From contig JADJWH010000004.1 in the NCBI GenBank assembly GCA_016716465.1, positions 62,001-126,000 of the forward strand: 64,000 bases of DNA. Reading direction: 5' to 3'. Of this stretch, positions 53,541-61,534 are shown one piece after another. The notes under the pieces are model-generated. The model made no database searches, was not told the origin of the DNA, and saw nothing but the letters and a program-made list of their open reading frames with translations. The stretch comes from Gammaproteobacteria bacterium (lineage in GTDB: Bacteria; Pseudomonadota; Gammaproteobacteria; SZUA-140). The translations under genes and the position numbers were made by a program. Within the stretch, counting starts at the first letter, position 1. Each line of letters starts with the position of its first letter.

Positions 53541-53557
53541 GTATAACAATGTTACAC
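53541..53557 (-). promoter_or_regulatory. Degenerate copy of the RHH palindrome upstream of the LolA-like gene
   Basis: GTATAAC-AAT-GTTACAC resembles the palindrome GTATAAC-AAAA-GTTATAC at 52407-52428, with a three-base spacer and one changed base. It is about 120 bases before the LolA-like start and may be a second operator of the same regulator. Confidence 0.4.
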
Positions 53558-53621
53558 AAGCCAGGTGCGTCAGTACACAACATTTACAATATGCCTAACG
53601 ACGTGATGATCTGTTGTGAAA

Positions 53622-53657
53622 TAAAAAAAGAAGAGAAGGGACTCGCCCTTCTCTTCT
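53622..53657 (-). terminator. Rho-independent terminator after the 53710 gene
   Basis: GAAGAGAAGGG and CCCTTCTCTTC form an 11-base stem with a five-base loop, followed on the minus strand by a run of seven T after the A-T pair. It separates the secreted protein gene from the LolA-like gene. Confidence 0.9.
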
Positions 53658-53709
53658 CATATAGACAAAACGCTCGGCAATGGCCTGAGGATGGCCAGTT
53701 GCACTTTAT

Positions 53710-54663
53710 TTACAACTGGGGCGGCGTCGCCCCAAAGATGGTATCCCAATCGAATGGAGTACCGTAACCTTGCGCATCAGATCCATCCACTGCGATACCG
53801 GCGCTGGTTGTAGAGAAGGTTGTGGCCTCGTCGGAGGTTGTATTGTTTGTAATACCCTCGAACCCGAAAACCGCGGTTCCTTGCGCGCCAAGATCGATCT
53901 CCTGGCCGATCCATCGAATCATGATGTCATCGCCCGCGCTCCAGGCAACCGTCCCGCCGCTCGCTGTGGTAGTGGCATCCAGCGTGATATTTGACCCCGT
54001 AGCGACGTAGCTCCCCTGAAGGTGAACGAGCTGGAATTTCTGGGCGTCGGTAGATGTATCGACACCGTTTCCGAGCCCCGAATCCTGGGTAATCGATATG
54101 CTGCTGCCGGTGGTAGTGCCGCCGGCATCGTGAATGAGGTGCATTTCAAAGGCGCTGGAAAATTCATCTCCCGTAACGGCGGGCGTTGAATCGACTGTCA
54201 AGGTCTGGGTCACGTCCATATCGGGATCGGTCGGATTCGTCTGTGCCCAGCCGGTGTTGAGCGCGGTCGTGTTCTCGAAGATCGTACCGGTAGTCGCGGT
54301 ATCATCCTGGAAGTAGTGCTGACGGGAAGAGATGCCGTTGGAGCCGCCCAGCATGATAAAACTTTCATCACTGTAGGGCAGTGTTGACGAGTTACCAGCT
54401 GCGCCTTGATCCGTGATGATCGTCTGAATGAAAGTGTCCCCCGTCGCGGTTTCTACCCATTGCACCTGGGCGAATCCGTCCCCGGTGGTCAAGGTTTCAC
54501 AGGTAAAGCCCGCGGGGCAGCTCACGCTGACATTACCGCCAGCGACCGTCCAGCTGTCGAAGACTGGCAGCGCTTGCACTGACCCTGCTCCCAGCATGAA
54601 CAAAACCGCACCGCCGGCTTGATAAAGCCTCGGCACCACATTCATAGCTGCACGATTAACCAT
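53710..54663 (-). CDS. Secreted protein distantly related to the A/B family
   Basis: A 317-residue exported protein. The ATG at 54663 follows GGAGGA and opens a signal peptide ending VLFMLGAGSVQALP. The mature start FDSWTVAGGNVSVSCPAGFTCETL has the same CX5C pair and spacing as A1 and A2. It continues with QVQWVETATGDTFIQTIITDQGA, matching YFRTIVTEEGA of the A proteins, then MIRWIGQEIDLGA matching AVWLTQAASG, and ends with FDWDTIFGATPPQL, matching FGWNAALFGTQPQ. It is otherwise divergent and rich in Thr and Ser. It stands alone with its own terminator, 45 kb from the A/B operons. Function unknown; export is clear. Confidence 0.82.
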   Translation of the reverse strand: MVNRAAMNVVPRLYQAGGAVLFMLGAGSVQALPVFDSWTVAGGNVSVSCPAGFTCETLTTGDGFAQVQWVETATGDTFIQTIITDQGAAGNSSTLPYSDESFIMLGGSNGISSRQHYFQDDTATTGTIFENTTALNTGWAQTNPTDPDMDVTQTLTVDSTPAVTGDEFSSAFEMHLIHDAGGTTTGSSISITQDSGLGNGVDTSTDAQKFQLVHLQGSYVATGSNITLDATTTASGGTVAWSAGDDIMIRWIGQEIDLGAQGTAVFGFEGITNNTTSDEATTFSTTSAGIAVDGSDAQGYGTPFDWDTIFGATPPQL

Positions 54664-54952
54664 CTTCTGATTCCTCCAAGCACCGCGGCCTGTCAACGTA
54701 CGTACGCGCTCAATAGCTCTCTATCCAGCATTTCCGGAGAGGCCTTGAACAAATCGCTCAAAAAGCCCCTCAAGTCTGAATAGACATAATAAAACCAATG
54801 AGTTGATGCTAACACACACACATCGCCATGTCCATTTGTGGACGCCGGCAGCTCACTCCACTACTGCATATATCGGTCATGAAATCGGAAAAACAACTCA
54901 AAACCCAAAAACCGACTCCCCACCAGATCTCGACAGTCATCGACAATCTACT

Positions 54953-55576
54953 TCATACCTTCCCTGAGATATTCATATAAACGAGGTTGTTCTGCCTGCT
55001 CCCATAATCGACCCTCGTCACGGAGGCATAATCGATCGTCAGGCGTCGGTAGGAGGTCAATGGCATCTGCAAGGCGTCCGTGAGGCACATCCGTATCGGG
55101 CCGACATGTGACACTACTACGATGCGCTGTCCTCGGTGAGCGTCGATTATCTGCTGAAGAGCGCTTTTCACGCGCTCCATATGCGCATGGATGGGCTCCC
55201 CGCCTTCAGGGACAAACGACACCGGATCCTTTTTCCACGACTGGAACTGTTCCGGATACTCTCTGGCGATCTCGTCAAAAAACAGTCCGTCCCAGATTCC
55301 AAACGGGCGCTCCTTGAGCTTCGGGTCAAAAATCACTTGGGTACCACATCGAGCGGCTATCTGTTCCGCCGTCGCACGAGTTCGCAGCATCGGGCTGCTG
55401 TAAATGAGATCGACTGTTTGCCCTTCGAGCAGGGCGGCGGCGCGCTGGGCCTGCGACAACCCCTCAGGGGTTAGCGGCGGATCCTCACGCTCATCACAGT
55501 AAAGTCTGTCATGCGGAAAGTCCGCCTGTCCGTGACGGACGAATATGACAGTTGTGGTTTTTTCCTTTTCTCTCAT
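54953..55576 (-). CDS. Histidine phosphatase family protein
   Basis: A 207-residue phosphatase of the phosphoglycerate-mutase-like clan. The catalytic His is in VIFVRHGQADFP, the second in VVSHVGPIRMCL, and the conserved Glu in LKERPFGIWDG. Substrates in this clan range from sugar phosphates to alpha-ribazole phosphate; the sequence here does not decide. It follows nikR by 131 bases on the same strand, with two hairpins in between. A role in cobamide synthesis (CobC) would suit the Ni/Co context but is only a guess. Confidence 0.85.
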   Translation of the reverse strand: MREKEKTTTVIFVRHGQADFPHDRLYCDEREDPPLTPEGLSQAQRAAALLEGQTVDLIYSSPMLRTRATAEQIAARCGTQVIFDPKLKERPFGIWDGLFFDEIAREYPEQFQSWKKDPVSFVPEGGEPIHAHMERVKSALQQIIDAHRGQRIVVVSHVGPIRMCLTDALQMPLTSYRRLTIDYASVTRVDYGSRQNNLVYMNISGKV

Positions 55577-55616
55577 ACCGCCAGCAGTGCCTTCAGTTTA
55601 ATAACGGAAATGGCAA

Positions 55617-55674
55617 TCTGGCACTCATTGCCAGACCGGATAAGATTACGCAAATTCTGCGCCATAAAGGCGCA
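55617..55674 (-). promoter_or_regulatory. Two hairpins between nikR and the phosphatase gene
   Basis: TCTGGCA-CTCAT-TGCCAGA (55617-55635) and TGCGCC-ATAAA-GGCGCA (55658-55674) are perfect inverted repeats. Neither is followed by a T run on the minus strand. They may lower read-through or stabilise the nikR mRNA end. Confidence 0.4.
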
Positions 55675-55707
55675 TAAACACAAAATTTCTATGCGCGTAT
55701 CCGTGTC

Positions 55708-56169
55708 TCAGGTCAAAGGTCGGCTGTGGACATGCGGTTGCCCGCCATGAGAATGGCTGATCTCGCTGATATCGATCGGCACCATGTTCAATTTGCCGTG
55801 CCGAACGCCTCGTTCCGCCATGATCGCGTTTGCGGTATTCCTGATGACACTGACTGGTCCGCGCATGATCGTGATTTCCAGACAATTGTCATGATCCAGG
55901 TGGACATGCATGCTGGAAAGCGTAAGCTCATGATGGTTGTGATGAACTCGCGTAATACGGCTGGCAAGCTCCAATTCGTGGTGGTTATACACATAGCTCA
56001 GGGTCGCGACACAGTACCCGTCCCCCGATTTTTCCAGTTGTTCCTTTTCGAGCTGTTGTCGGATCAGGTCCCGCATCGCCTCTGAACGGTTGGTATAACC
56101 ATGTTCAGCAATGAAATTATCAAACAAATCTGCCAGTACAGAATCGAGCGACATCGTGATGCGTTCCAT
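55708..56169 (-). CDS. nikR: Nickel-responsive transcriptional regulator NikR
   Basis: A 153-residue repressor with an N-terminal ribbon-helix-helix domain (MERITMSLDSVLADLFDNFI then YTNRSEAMRDLIRQQL) and a C-terminal ACT-like nickel-binding domain. The high-affinity site is complete: His77, His88, His90 and Cys96, within HHNHHELTLSSMHVHLDHDNC, each one residue later than in E. coli NikR. The C-terminal tail is His-rich. It is 5 kb from the nickel transporter operon, which it presumably represses when nickel is abundant. It is divergent from the copper operon. Confidence 0.95.
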   Translation of the reverse strand: MERITMSLDSVLADLFDNFIAEHGYTNRSEAMRDLIRQQLEKEQLEKSGDGYCVATLSYVYNHHELELASRITRVHHNHHELTLSSMHVHLDHDNCLEITIMRGPVSVIRNTANAIMAERGVRHGKLNMVPIDISEISHSHGGQPHVHSRPLT

Positions 56170-56410
56170 TATCGGTCTTCCTAATAGTTAATTAAGTTGA
56201 TGTTTTGGCTTTGCAAAAACGCCTGCACGAGATTCCCGCACAAAGGTTACTGATCAGGTAAGAATATCTCAATCAAGAATGGCATACATAGTATGAACTC
56301 TCAGGACCATAAAAATAAGCGCGCGCACAGACCTCGCCTCCATGAATACCTAATCTCGACATCTCCCCAGGGGATAGCTGCATATAACCAAATGATTATT
56401 AAAAGATAAA
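56170..56410. other. Intergenic region between nikR and the copper operon
   Basis: About 240 bases without a gene, holding the nikR promoter. Small dyads here are TTAC-N7-GTAA around 56249 and CATAC-ATA-GTATG around 56282. Neither matches the enterobacterial NikR site (GTATGA-N16-TCATAC). Confidence 0.45.
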
Positions 56411-56475
56411 TATAATGTCTTGTCCTATCCCAGGAAAATCGGGAAAATGATTTATACCCCACCCCACCCGGGGTG
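56411..56475 (+). promoter_or_regulatory. Copper operon promoter -10 and G-tract dyad
   Basis: TATAAT at 56411-56416 is a perfect -10 box; no good -35 is visible. Further down, CACCC-G-GGGTG (56465-56475) inside a C/G tract, flanked by TTTATA and TATAAA, resembles the GC-tract operators bound by CsoR/RcnR-type repressors. It lies in the leader, about 20 bases before copZ. Confidence 0.5.
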
Positions 56476-56493
56476 ATATAAAAGGAAATGACC

Positions 56494-56691
56494 ATGATCA
56501 TCAAAATTACCGGTATGAGTTGCAATCACTGCGTCAGTTCGGTTGAAAAAGCTCTGCGCGCGGTACCCGGCGTACAGCGAGTCAAAGAAGTCCGTATCGA
56601 GGATGGAACCGCCGTCATAGAAGGCTCCCCAAAACCCCAGGCCATCATCTCCGCCGTGCGCGAGGCAGGCTATTCAGCCGAGGTCATATGA
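56494..56691 (+). CDS. copZ: Copper chaperone, heavy-metal-associated domain
   Basis: A 65-residue protein that is a single HMA domain. The metal motif is GMSCNHCVSSVEKAL, with Cys-x-x-Cys, and the fold ends in AVREAGYSAEV. The His between the cysteines (CNHC) is found in some CopZ proteins. The ATG at 56494 sits eight bases after AAGG, better placed than the ATG at 56488. It hands Cu(I) to CopA, two genes downstream. The stop overlaps the start of the repressor gene. Confidence 0.9.
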   Translation: MIIKITGMSCNHCVSSVEKALRAVPGVQRVKEVRIEDGTAVIEGSPKPQAIISAVREAGYSAEVI

Positions 56692-56981
56692 CAGCAACCT
56701 GCCACCAGAACTTACAGTTGAATCCCGCGATTCGAGCAGAGGCGGTTGCACGGCTTCGCTCCATCAAAGGGCATGTAGAAGGAATCATCCGCATGCTGGA
56801 GGTCGATTCGGCCTATTGTATCGACGTGCTCAAGCAGATCAGGGCGGTTGACGGCGCAGTGGTCAAGGTCGGAGATATCGTCCTACGCAGCCACCTGCAT
56901 GATCATGTGGTAACAGCGGAAAACAGAGGGGACGCCAACGAGATCATTGACGAACTTATGGAAATCCTGAAATACCGCTGA
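56688..56981 (+). CDS. csoR: CsoR/RcnR-family metal-sensing repressor, C-H-H type
   Basis: A 97-residue all-helical repressor of the DUF156 family. AVARLRSIKGHVEGIIRMLEVDSAYCIDVLKQIRAV is the typical first part. Ligand positions are Cys44, His69 and His73, with the same 25/29 spacing as the Cys-His-Cys of CsoR and the Cys-His-His of RcnR. So the last ligand is His where most Cu sensors have Cys. From memory, the Thermus thermophilus CsoR is also C-H-H and responds to copper. The operon with copZ and copA argues for copper; nickel or zinc sensing is possible. Its start overlaps copZ. Confidence 0.88.
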   Translation: MTATCHQNLQLNPAIRAEAVARLRSIKGHVEGIIRMLEVDSAYCIDVLKQIRAVDGAVVKVGDIVLRSHLHDHVVTAENRGDANEIIDELMEILKYR

Positions 56982-56994
56982 CCAATCGCAAGCT

Positions 56995-59472
56995 ATGAAT
57001 CATTCCGACAGTAGGCAAGAAATATCCCTCGGCGTCAGGGGCATGACGTGCGCTTCTTGCGTACGTCGGGTCGAGAATGTCCTGAAAAAGCAGCCGGGGG
57101 TGGTGGATGCCACGGTCAATCTGGCTACAGAGAAGGTTCTGATCACTCCCGGCACACCCGTTGAATTGGCAGATATTATCAACGCAGTCTCCGATGCTGG
57201 ATACACTCCGGTTACCGCAGAGACTGAGCTACTGGTCACTGACATGAGCTGCGCTTCCTGCGTAAGGCGTATCGAATCAACACTCACCGCTATCCCCGGG
57301 GTACTCTCCGCCAGCGCCAATCTCGCGACGGGCAAGGTCAATGTCAGTTTTCTCCCCGAAATGACTAATGAAGCGCGCCTGCGCAAGTCGATTTTCGGCA
57401 TTGGCTACCACCTCAAGGATAAGGACACGACGAAGGCGGGCGGCAATGATATCAACGATCATCTCCTTGAAGATGAGATGAGATCGTTGAAAATGGAAGT
57501 CACCACAGCAGCGAGCTTTACCATTCCCCTGGCATTTATCGCCATGGGACCCATGATATTCCCGGGCCTCGATGAGGCCCGACATATGGATAACCTTGGC
57601 GGCAGCATCATTAACTGGATTCAACTGATGCTGGCGACGACAGTACAGTTCCTCGCCGGCCGAAGATTTTACCGGCAGGGTTGGGCGGAGCTGAAACATA
57701 TCAATCCCGGAATGAGCTCACTGGTCATGCTGGGTTCATCCGCGGCCTGGATCTATTCCACGCTGGTGTTGTTGACACCGGATATATTTCCTTCTGGCAC
57801 CCGGCATCTGTACTTTGAGGCATCTGCAGTGATCATAACCCTCGTACTGTTCGGCCGGTTCCTGGAAACCAAGGCCAAGGGCAAGGCATCAGACGCAATC
57901 AGGAAACTTGCGCAACTTCAGAGCAAGAAGGCACTGGTACTCCGCGATGGCCAGCAAGTCGAAATTGCCATCGACGCAGTTATCAAAGGGGATCAAATCC
58001 TGATACGTCCAGGCGAACGCATTCCCGTCGACGGGGTGATAGAAAGCGGGTGGAGCTACGTCGATGAATCGATGATCACTGGCGAGCCGATACCGGCCGA
58101 GAAACATGTCGGCAGCGAAGTCGTCGGTGGCACAATTAATAAGACGGGCTCCTTCACGTTCACGGCGACCCGTATCGGCGCGGAAACCACGCTCGCCCGC
58201 ATCATTAAACTGGTTGAGCAGGCGCAGTCGTCCAAGCCACCTATCCAGCAATTGGCTGACAAAATAGCCGGAATCTTTGTCCCGACCGTGCTAGCAATAT
58301 CAGCCGTGGTTTTTCTTGTCTGGCTCTCCATCGGACCGCAGCCTTCCTTGAATTATGCCTTTGTCTCCGCAATAAGCGTTTTGCTTATCGCATGCCCCTG
58401 TGCTATGGGCCTGGCTACTCCTACCGCGATCATGGTCGGCACCGGAAAGGCTGCGGAACTCGGGATTCTTTTTCGCAAGGGAACCGCGATGGAAACCCTT
58501 GCCGGCATTGATGTCATGCTCATGGACAAGACCGGAACCCTAACCAGGGGACAACCGGAATTGACTGATATTCTCGCCATCGACACCGATGAGGAGAATC
58601 TGCTCATGCTTGTCGCGGCGGCGGAATCCCATAGCGAACACCCGCTTGCCTACGCCGTCATTTCCGAAGCGAAGAAACGCGGAATCCTCTTCCCGCAGCC
58701 CGATTCATTTACCGCGCAACCTGGATTCGGCATAGCGGCAGGCGTAGCCGGCAAATTGGTTCAAATCGGGGCTGAACGCTACATGGAACTGATTGGCGTC
58801 CCTTGCAACTCCGCGCAAATGGCCGACGAATGGTCTGCACAAGGGAAAACACCGCTGTACATCGCCATAGACGGACGACTCTCCGGAGTCTTTGCCGTCG
58901 CGGACCCGCTCAAAGCCGGCAGCCCTGAGGCCATCGAGGCTATTCACGCCATGGGTATACAGACCGCCATGATTACTGGCGATAATCAACTCGCCGCCAG
59001 TGCCATTGGAAGACAAGTGGGAATTCAGCGCATCCTGGCGGAAGTCCCCCCGGATCGCAAGGCGCAAGAAGTACGACGGCTGCAATCCGATGGGCATCGT
59101 GTAGCGTTCGTCGGGGATGGAATCAATGACGCGCCGGCACTTGCCCAAGCGGACATCGGCATCGCGATAGGGACGGGAACCGATGTGGCTATTGAAACGG
59201 GAGAAACCATCCTGATGAGTGGCGATCCGCGCGCAATCGCTAATGCCGTAGCCCTCTCGCGCCGGACTCTGCGCACAATTCGCCTGAATCTGTTCTGGGC
59301 ATACGCCTATAATGCAGCCTTGATTCCAGTCGCGGCAGGGGCCTTATATCCGGTCGCTGGCCAACTGCTCAATCCCATGCTAGCTGCCGCGGCGATGAGC
59401 TTCTCCAGCCTGCTCGTTATCAGCAACAGCCTGAGACTGCGGAGCTTCAAACCAACCCTGGCGATTCACTGA
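56995..59472 (+). CDS. copA: Copper-exporting P1B-type ATPase
   Basis: An 825-residue Cu(I) efflux pump. Two N-terminal HMA domains carry GMTCASC (Cys19, Cys22) and DMSCASC (Cys86, Cys89). The transmembrane metal motif is CPC at 467-469 (IACPCAMGLATPTAI). The phosphorylated Asp is residue 511 in MDKTGTLTRG; SEHPLAYAV, MITGDNQ and VGDGINDAPALAQADIGIAIG follow. The eight-helix P1B layout fits. It closes the copZ-csoR-copA operon and converges with nikO. Confidence 0.96.
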   Translation: MNHSDSRQEISLGVRGMTCASCVRRVENVLKKQPGVVDATVNLATEKVLITPGTPVELADIINAVSDAGYTPVTAETELLVTDMSCASCVRRIESTLTAIPGVLSASANLATGKVNVSFLPEMTNEARLRKSIFGIGYHLKDKDTTKAGGNDINDHLLEDEMRSLKMEVTTAASFTIPLAFIAMGPMIFPGLDEARHMDNLGGSIINWIQLMLATTVQFLAGRRFYRQGWAELKHINPGMSSLVMLGSSAAWIYSTLVLLTPDIFPSGTRHLYFEASAVIITLVLFGRFLETKAKGKASDAIRKLAQLQSKKALVLRDGQQVEIAIDAVIKGDQILIRPGERIPVDGVIESGWSYVDESMITGEPIPAEKHVGSEVVGGTINKTGSFTFTATRIGAETTLARIIKLVEQAQSSKPPIQQLADKIAGIFVPTVLAISAVVFLVWLSIGPQPSLNYAFVSAISVLLIACPCAMGLATPTAIMVGTGKAAELGILFRKGTAMETLAGIDVMLMDKTGTLTRGQPELTDILAIDTDEENLLMLVAAAESHSEHPLAYAVISEAKKRGILFPQPDSFTAQPGFGIAAGVAGKLVQIGAERYMELIGVPCNSAQMADEWSAQGKTPLYIAIDGRLSGVFAVADPLKAGSPEAIEAIHAMGIQTAMITGDNQLAASAIGRQVGIQRILAEVPPDRKAQEVRRLQSDGHRVAFVGDGINDAPALAQADIGIAIGTGTDVAIETGETILMSGDPRAIANAVALSRRTLRTIRLNLFWAYAYNAALIPVAAGALYPVAGQLLNPMLAAAAMSFSSLLVISNSLRLRSFKPTLAIH

Positions 59473-59555
59473 GAGGGCTTCTCAGGCAGGGAACCGGCGT
59501 CCACGGGTCCCGGACGATCAACCACACGCCACGACTACCCTAACACCAGCCTCAC

Positions 59556-60665
59556 TCACCGCTTATGATCGTGGCCATGGGAATGGCCATGCTGGTGGTC
59601 ATGATCGTGGTCGTGTTGGTGATCGTGATCGTGATCGTGGTGATGGTGATGACCATGATCATGTGTGTGATGCTCATGCTCGTCCCTATGGGAGTGAGGT
59701 ACAGCTATATGATCATGGGGGTCCGCGTGAGAATGCGCATCCACCTCATGGAAATGTGACTCATCGACTTTTTCATGCAAATGTTCATGGCCGTGTTCAT
59801 GTGCATGTAGATGCACGTGGATATGCGCATCGGATCCATGGACATGACGATGGGCATGGAGGAATTTCCCGATGATATTGCGGTGTTCCTCGTCCATCTC
59901 TTGTTCTGCCAGGATATCATGCAGAAGCTCATGGGTCATAAGCGCGAGAGGCATCTCGAGTTTGTTCTTCTCGAGCAGGCCCCGATCATAGAGGATCTCC
60001 TGAGTCAGGCCATCGCTTTCAATGCGGCCGTCCGTGAGCAACAGGCAACGGCTGCATACTTCAAGGGCGATATCGAGATCATGTGTACACAACAGCAGGG
60101 TTTTATCCGTGTTCTTGAGCCAATTGATAAGATTTCTGCGATTCATCGGATCCATATTGGTCGACGGCTCATCAAACACGAGGATCTCGGGCTGATAGGA
60201 TAATACCGTTGCCAGAGCCAGTCGTTTGCGCTCGCCGAAAGAGAGATGAAACGAGGAACGCTCCTCGAATCCTTCCAAGCCCACCACGGACAATGCCTCC
60301 TGGACACGCAAGGCGATCTCGTGTTCCGGCAAGCCGAGATTCAAGGGGCCAAATGCGACGTCATCGTATACCGTCGGACAAAAGAGCTGGTCATCGGGAT
60401 CCTGAAACACAATCCCGATCTTGCGGCGGATTTCTTTCAGATTGTCCTTGCTGACCGTTAGCCCGTCGATGACGATACGTCCCGAACTGGCCAATTGCAC
60501 CCCGTTCAGATGGCTCATCAGGGTGGACTTCCCCGCGCCATTCGGACCAATCAAAGCGATCTTCTCGCCCTTTCTGATCCGAAAGGAAATCCCTTTCAGG
60601 ACTTTATGCCCATCCGGGTAGGCAAAGTGCACATTATCGGCTTCAATCAGGACGCGTTCTGACAT
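59556..60665 (-). CDS. nikO: Nickel/cobalt ECF transporter ATPase with His-rich tail
   Basis: A 369-residue protein. Residues 1-235 are a CbiO/NikO ATPase: Walker A IGPNGAGKSTLMSHLNG, Q loop GIVFQDPDDQLF, signature LSFGERKRLALATVLSY, Walker B ILVFDEPSTNMDP. The last 100 residues (270-369) contain about 43 histidines with Asp and Glu, such as HDHGHHHHHDHDHDHQHD. Normal NikO proteins are about 250-280 residues. The tail should bind several nickel ions and may store or buffer metal at the cytoplasmic side of the transporter. It is last in the nikK-nikL-nikM-nikQ-nikO operon. Confidence 0.93.
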   Translation of the reverse strand: MSERVLIEADNVHFAYPDGHKVLKGISFRIRKGEKIALIGPNGAGKSTLMSHLNGVQLASSGRIVIDGLTVSKDNLKEIRRKIGIVFQDPDDQLFCPTVYDDVAFGPLNLGLPEHEIALRVQEALSVVGLEGFEERSSFHLSFGERKRLALATVLSYQPEILVFDEPSTNMDPMNRRNLINWLKNTDKTLLLCTHDLDIALEVCSRCLLLTDGRIESDGLTQEILYDRGLLEKNKLEMPLALMTHELLHDILAEQEMDEEHRNIIGKFLHAHRHVHGSDAHIHVHLHAHEHGHEHLHEKVDESHFHEVDAHSHADPHDHIAVPHSHRDEHEHHTHDHGHHHHHDHDHDHQHDHDHDHQHGHSHGHDHKR

Positions 60666-60703
60666 CCTATCCTCACAAAATAAAAATGGATGAGCTTGTT
60701 ATG

Positions 60704-61492
60704 CTAATACCAGCCCCGTTCAGCGACCTTGAAGATCCCACCATAATCCGAAAGCAGCAAGACCAATGACAATCCTACCACAATCAATCCCTTGAGAACG
60801 TCCGGGAAAGAGGAATGGAACTTGACCATGGAGTGCAATTCACCCTGATAGCCTTTGGATAACATGGCCTTATACACCCGATCCGTACGTTCAAAGCTGC
60901 GCACCAGCAAGGTCCCGATGAAATTCCCGTAAATCCGCAATGTCTGAGCATTAGCGCCCGCGACAAAACCGCGGGAATGCATCGAGGTATGCATGCGATG
61001 CATCTCTTCCAAAAAGACATGTGTATAACGGTACGTGAACAGCAGCATCTGAACGAAGATCTTGGGGCATTTCAATTTTTGCAGCGCGATCATCGAGACA
61101 TCAAATCTGCTTGACCCGAAGATGGAGAATGAAATGAGAACGATCGCCAGGGCTTTCGTGAAGATCAGCGTCGCATATCTCAAGCCTTCCCATGCGAATG
61201 GAAGGCCCAAGACGTGGAATGCTGCCTCACCCGGATAGCTAAAGGGCATGATAAAAAAGAACGGGACGAGGAAAACCAGGATGAACGATAAGCCATTCGA
61301 GATAAAATGCAGCGGCAAGGCGCTCATCCCGATGACAATCGCAGCGATGATCAGCGCGACAAAGGCCATGGGTATGGTTTTTAGTAGCGCGATGGAAATT
61401 ATCAGTACCCCCAGGGAAAAAACCTTGAAGCGGGGGTCCCAACGACTGATCGATGAATCAATACTTGAGTATCGATCTATATCTAAGGCCAT
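60704..61492 (-). CDS. nikQ: Nickel/cobalt ECF transporter T component
   Basis: A 262-residue membrane protein of the CbiQ family, the scaffold that couples the ATPase to the metal-binding component. It starts MALDIDRYSSIDSSISRWDPRFKVFSL, has about five hydrophobic segments, and two coupling helices with RSFERTDRVYKAMLSKGYQG and MHRMHTSMHSRGF, whose Ala/Arg-Gly pairs contact the ATPase. It precedes nikO by 38 bases. Confidence 0.93.
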   Translation of the reverse strand: MALDIDRYSSIDSSISRWDPRFKVFSLGVLIISIALLKTIPMAFVALIIAAIVIGMSALPLHFISNGLSFILVFLVPFFFIMPFSYPGEAAFHVLGLPFAWEGLRYATLIFTKALAIVLISFSIFGSSRFDVSMIALQKLKCPKIFVQMLLFTYRYTHVFLEEMHRMHTSMHSRGFVAGANAQTLRIYGNFIGTLLVRSFERTDRVYKAMLSKGYQGELHSMVKFHSSFPDVLKGLIVVGLSLVLLLSDYGGIFKVAERGWY

Positions 61493-61534
61493 ATGATCCC
61501 CGGAGAAAAGTCAGGATATGGAAGCGCGGATTCT

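Noticed and set aside
56170..56487. Enterobacterial-type NikR operator or an extra small gene upstream of copZ
   Set aside because: No GTATGA-N16-TCATAC is present, and the short minus-strand frame at 56301-56525 runs across the copper promoter and start with no recognisable protein.
59565..59875. Open frames antisense to the His-rich tail of nikO
   Set aside because: They are produced by the repetitive His/Asp codons on the other strand and have methionine/valine-only sequence with no family resemblance.
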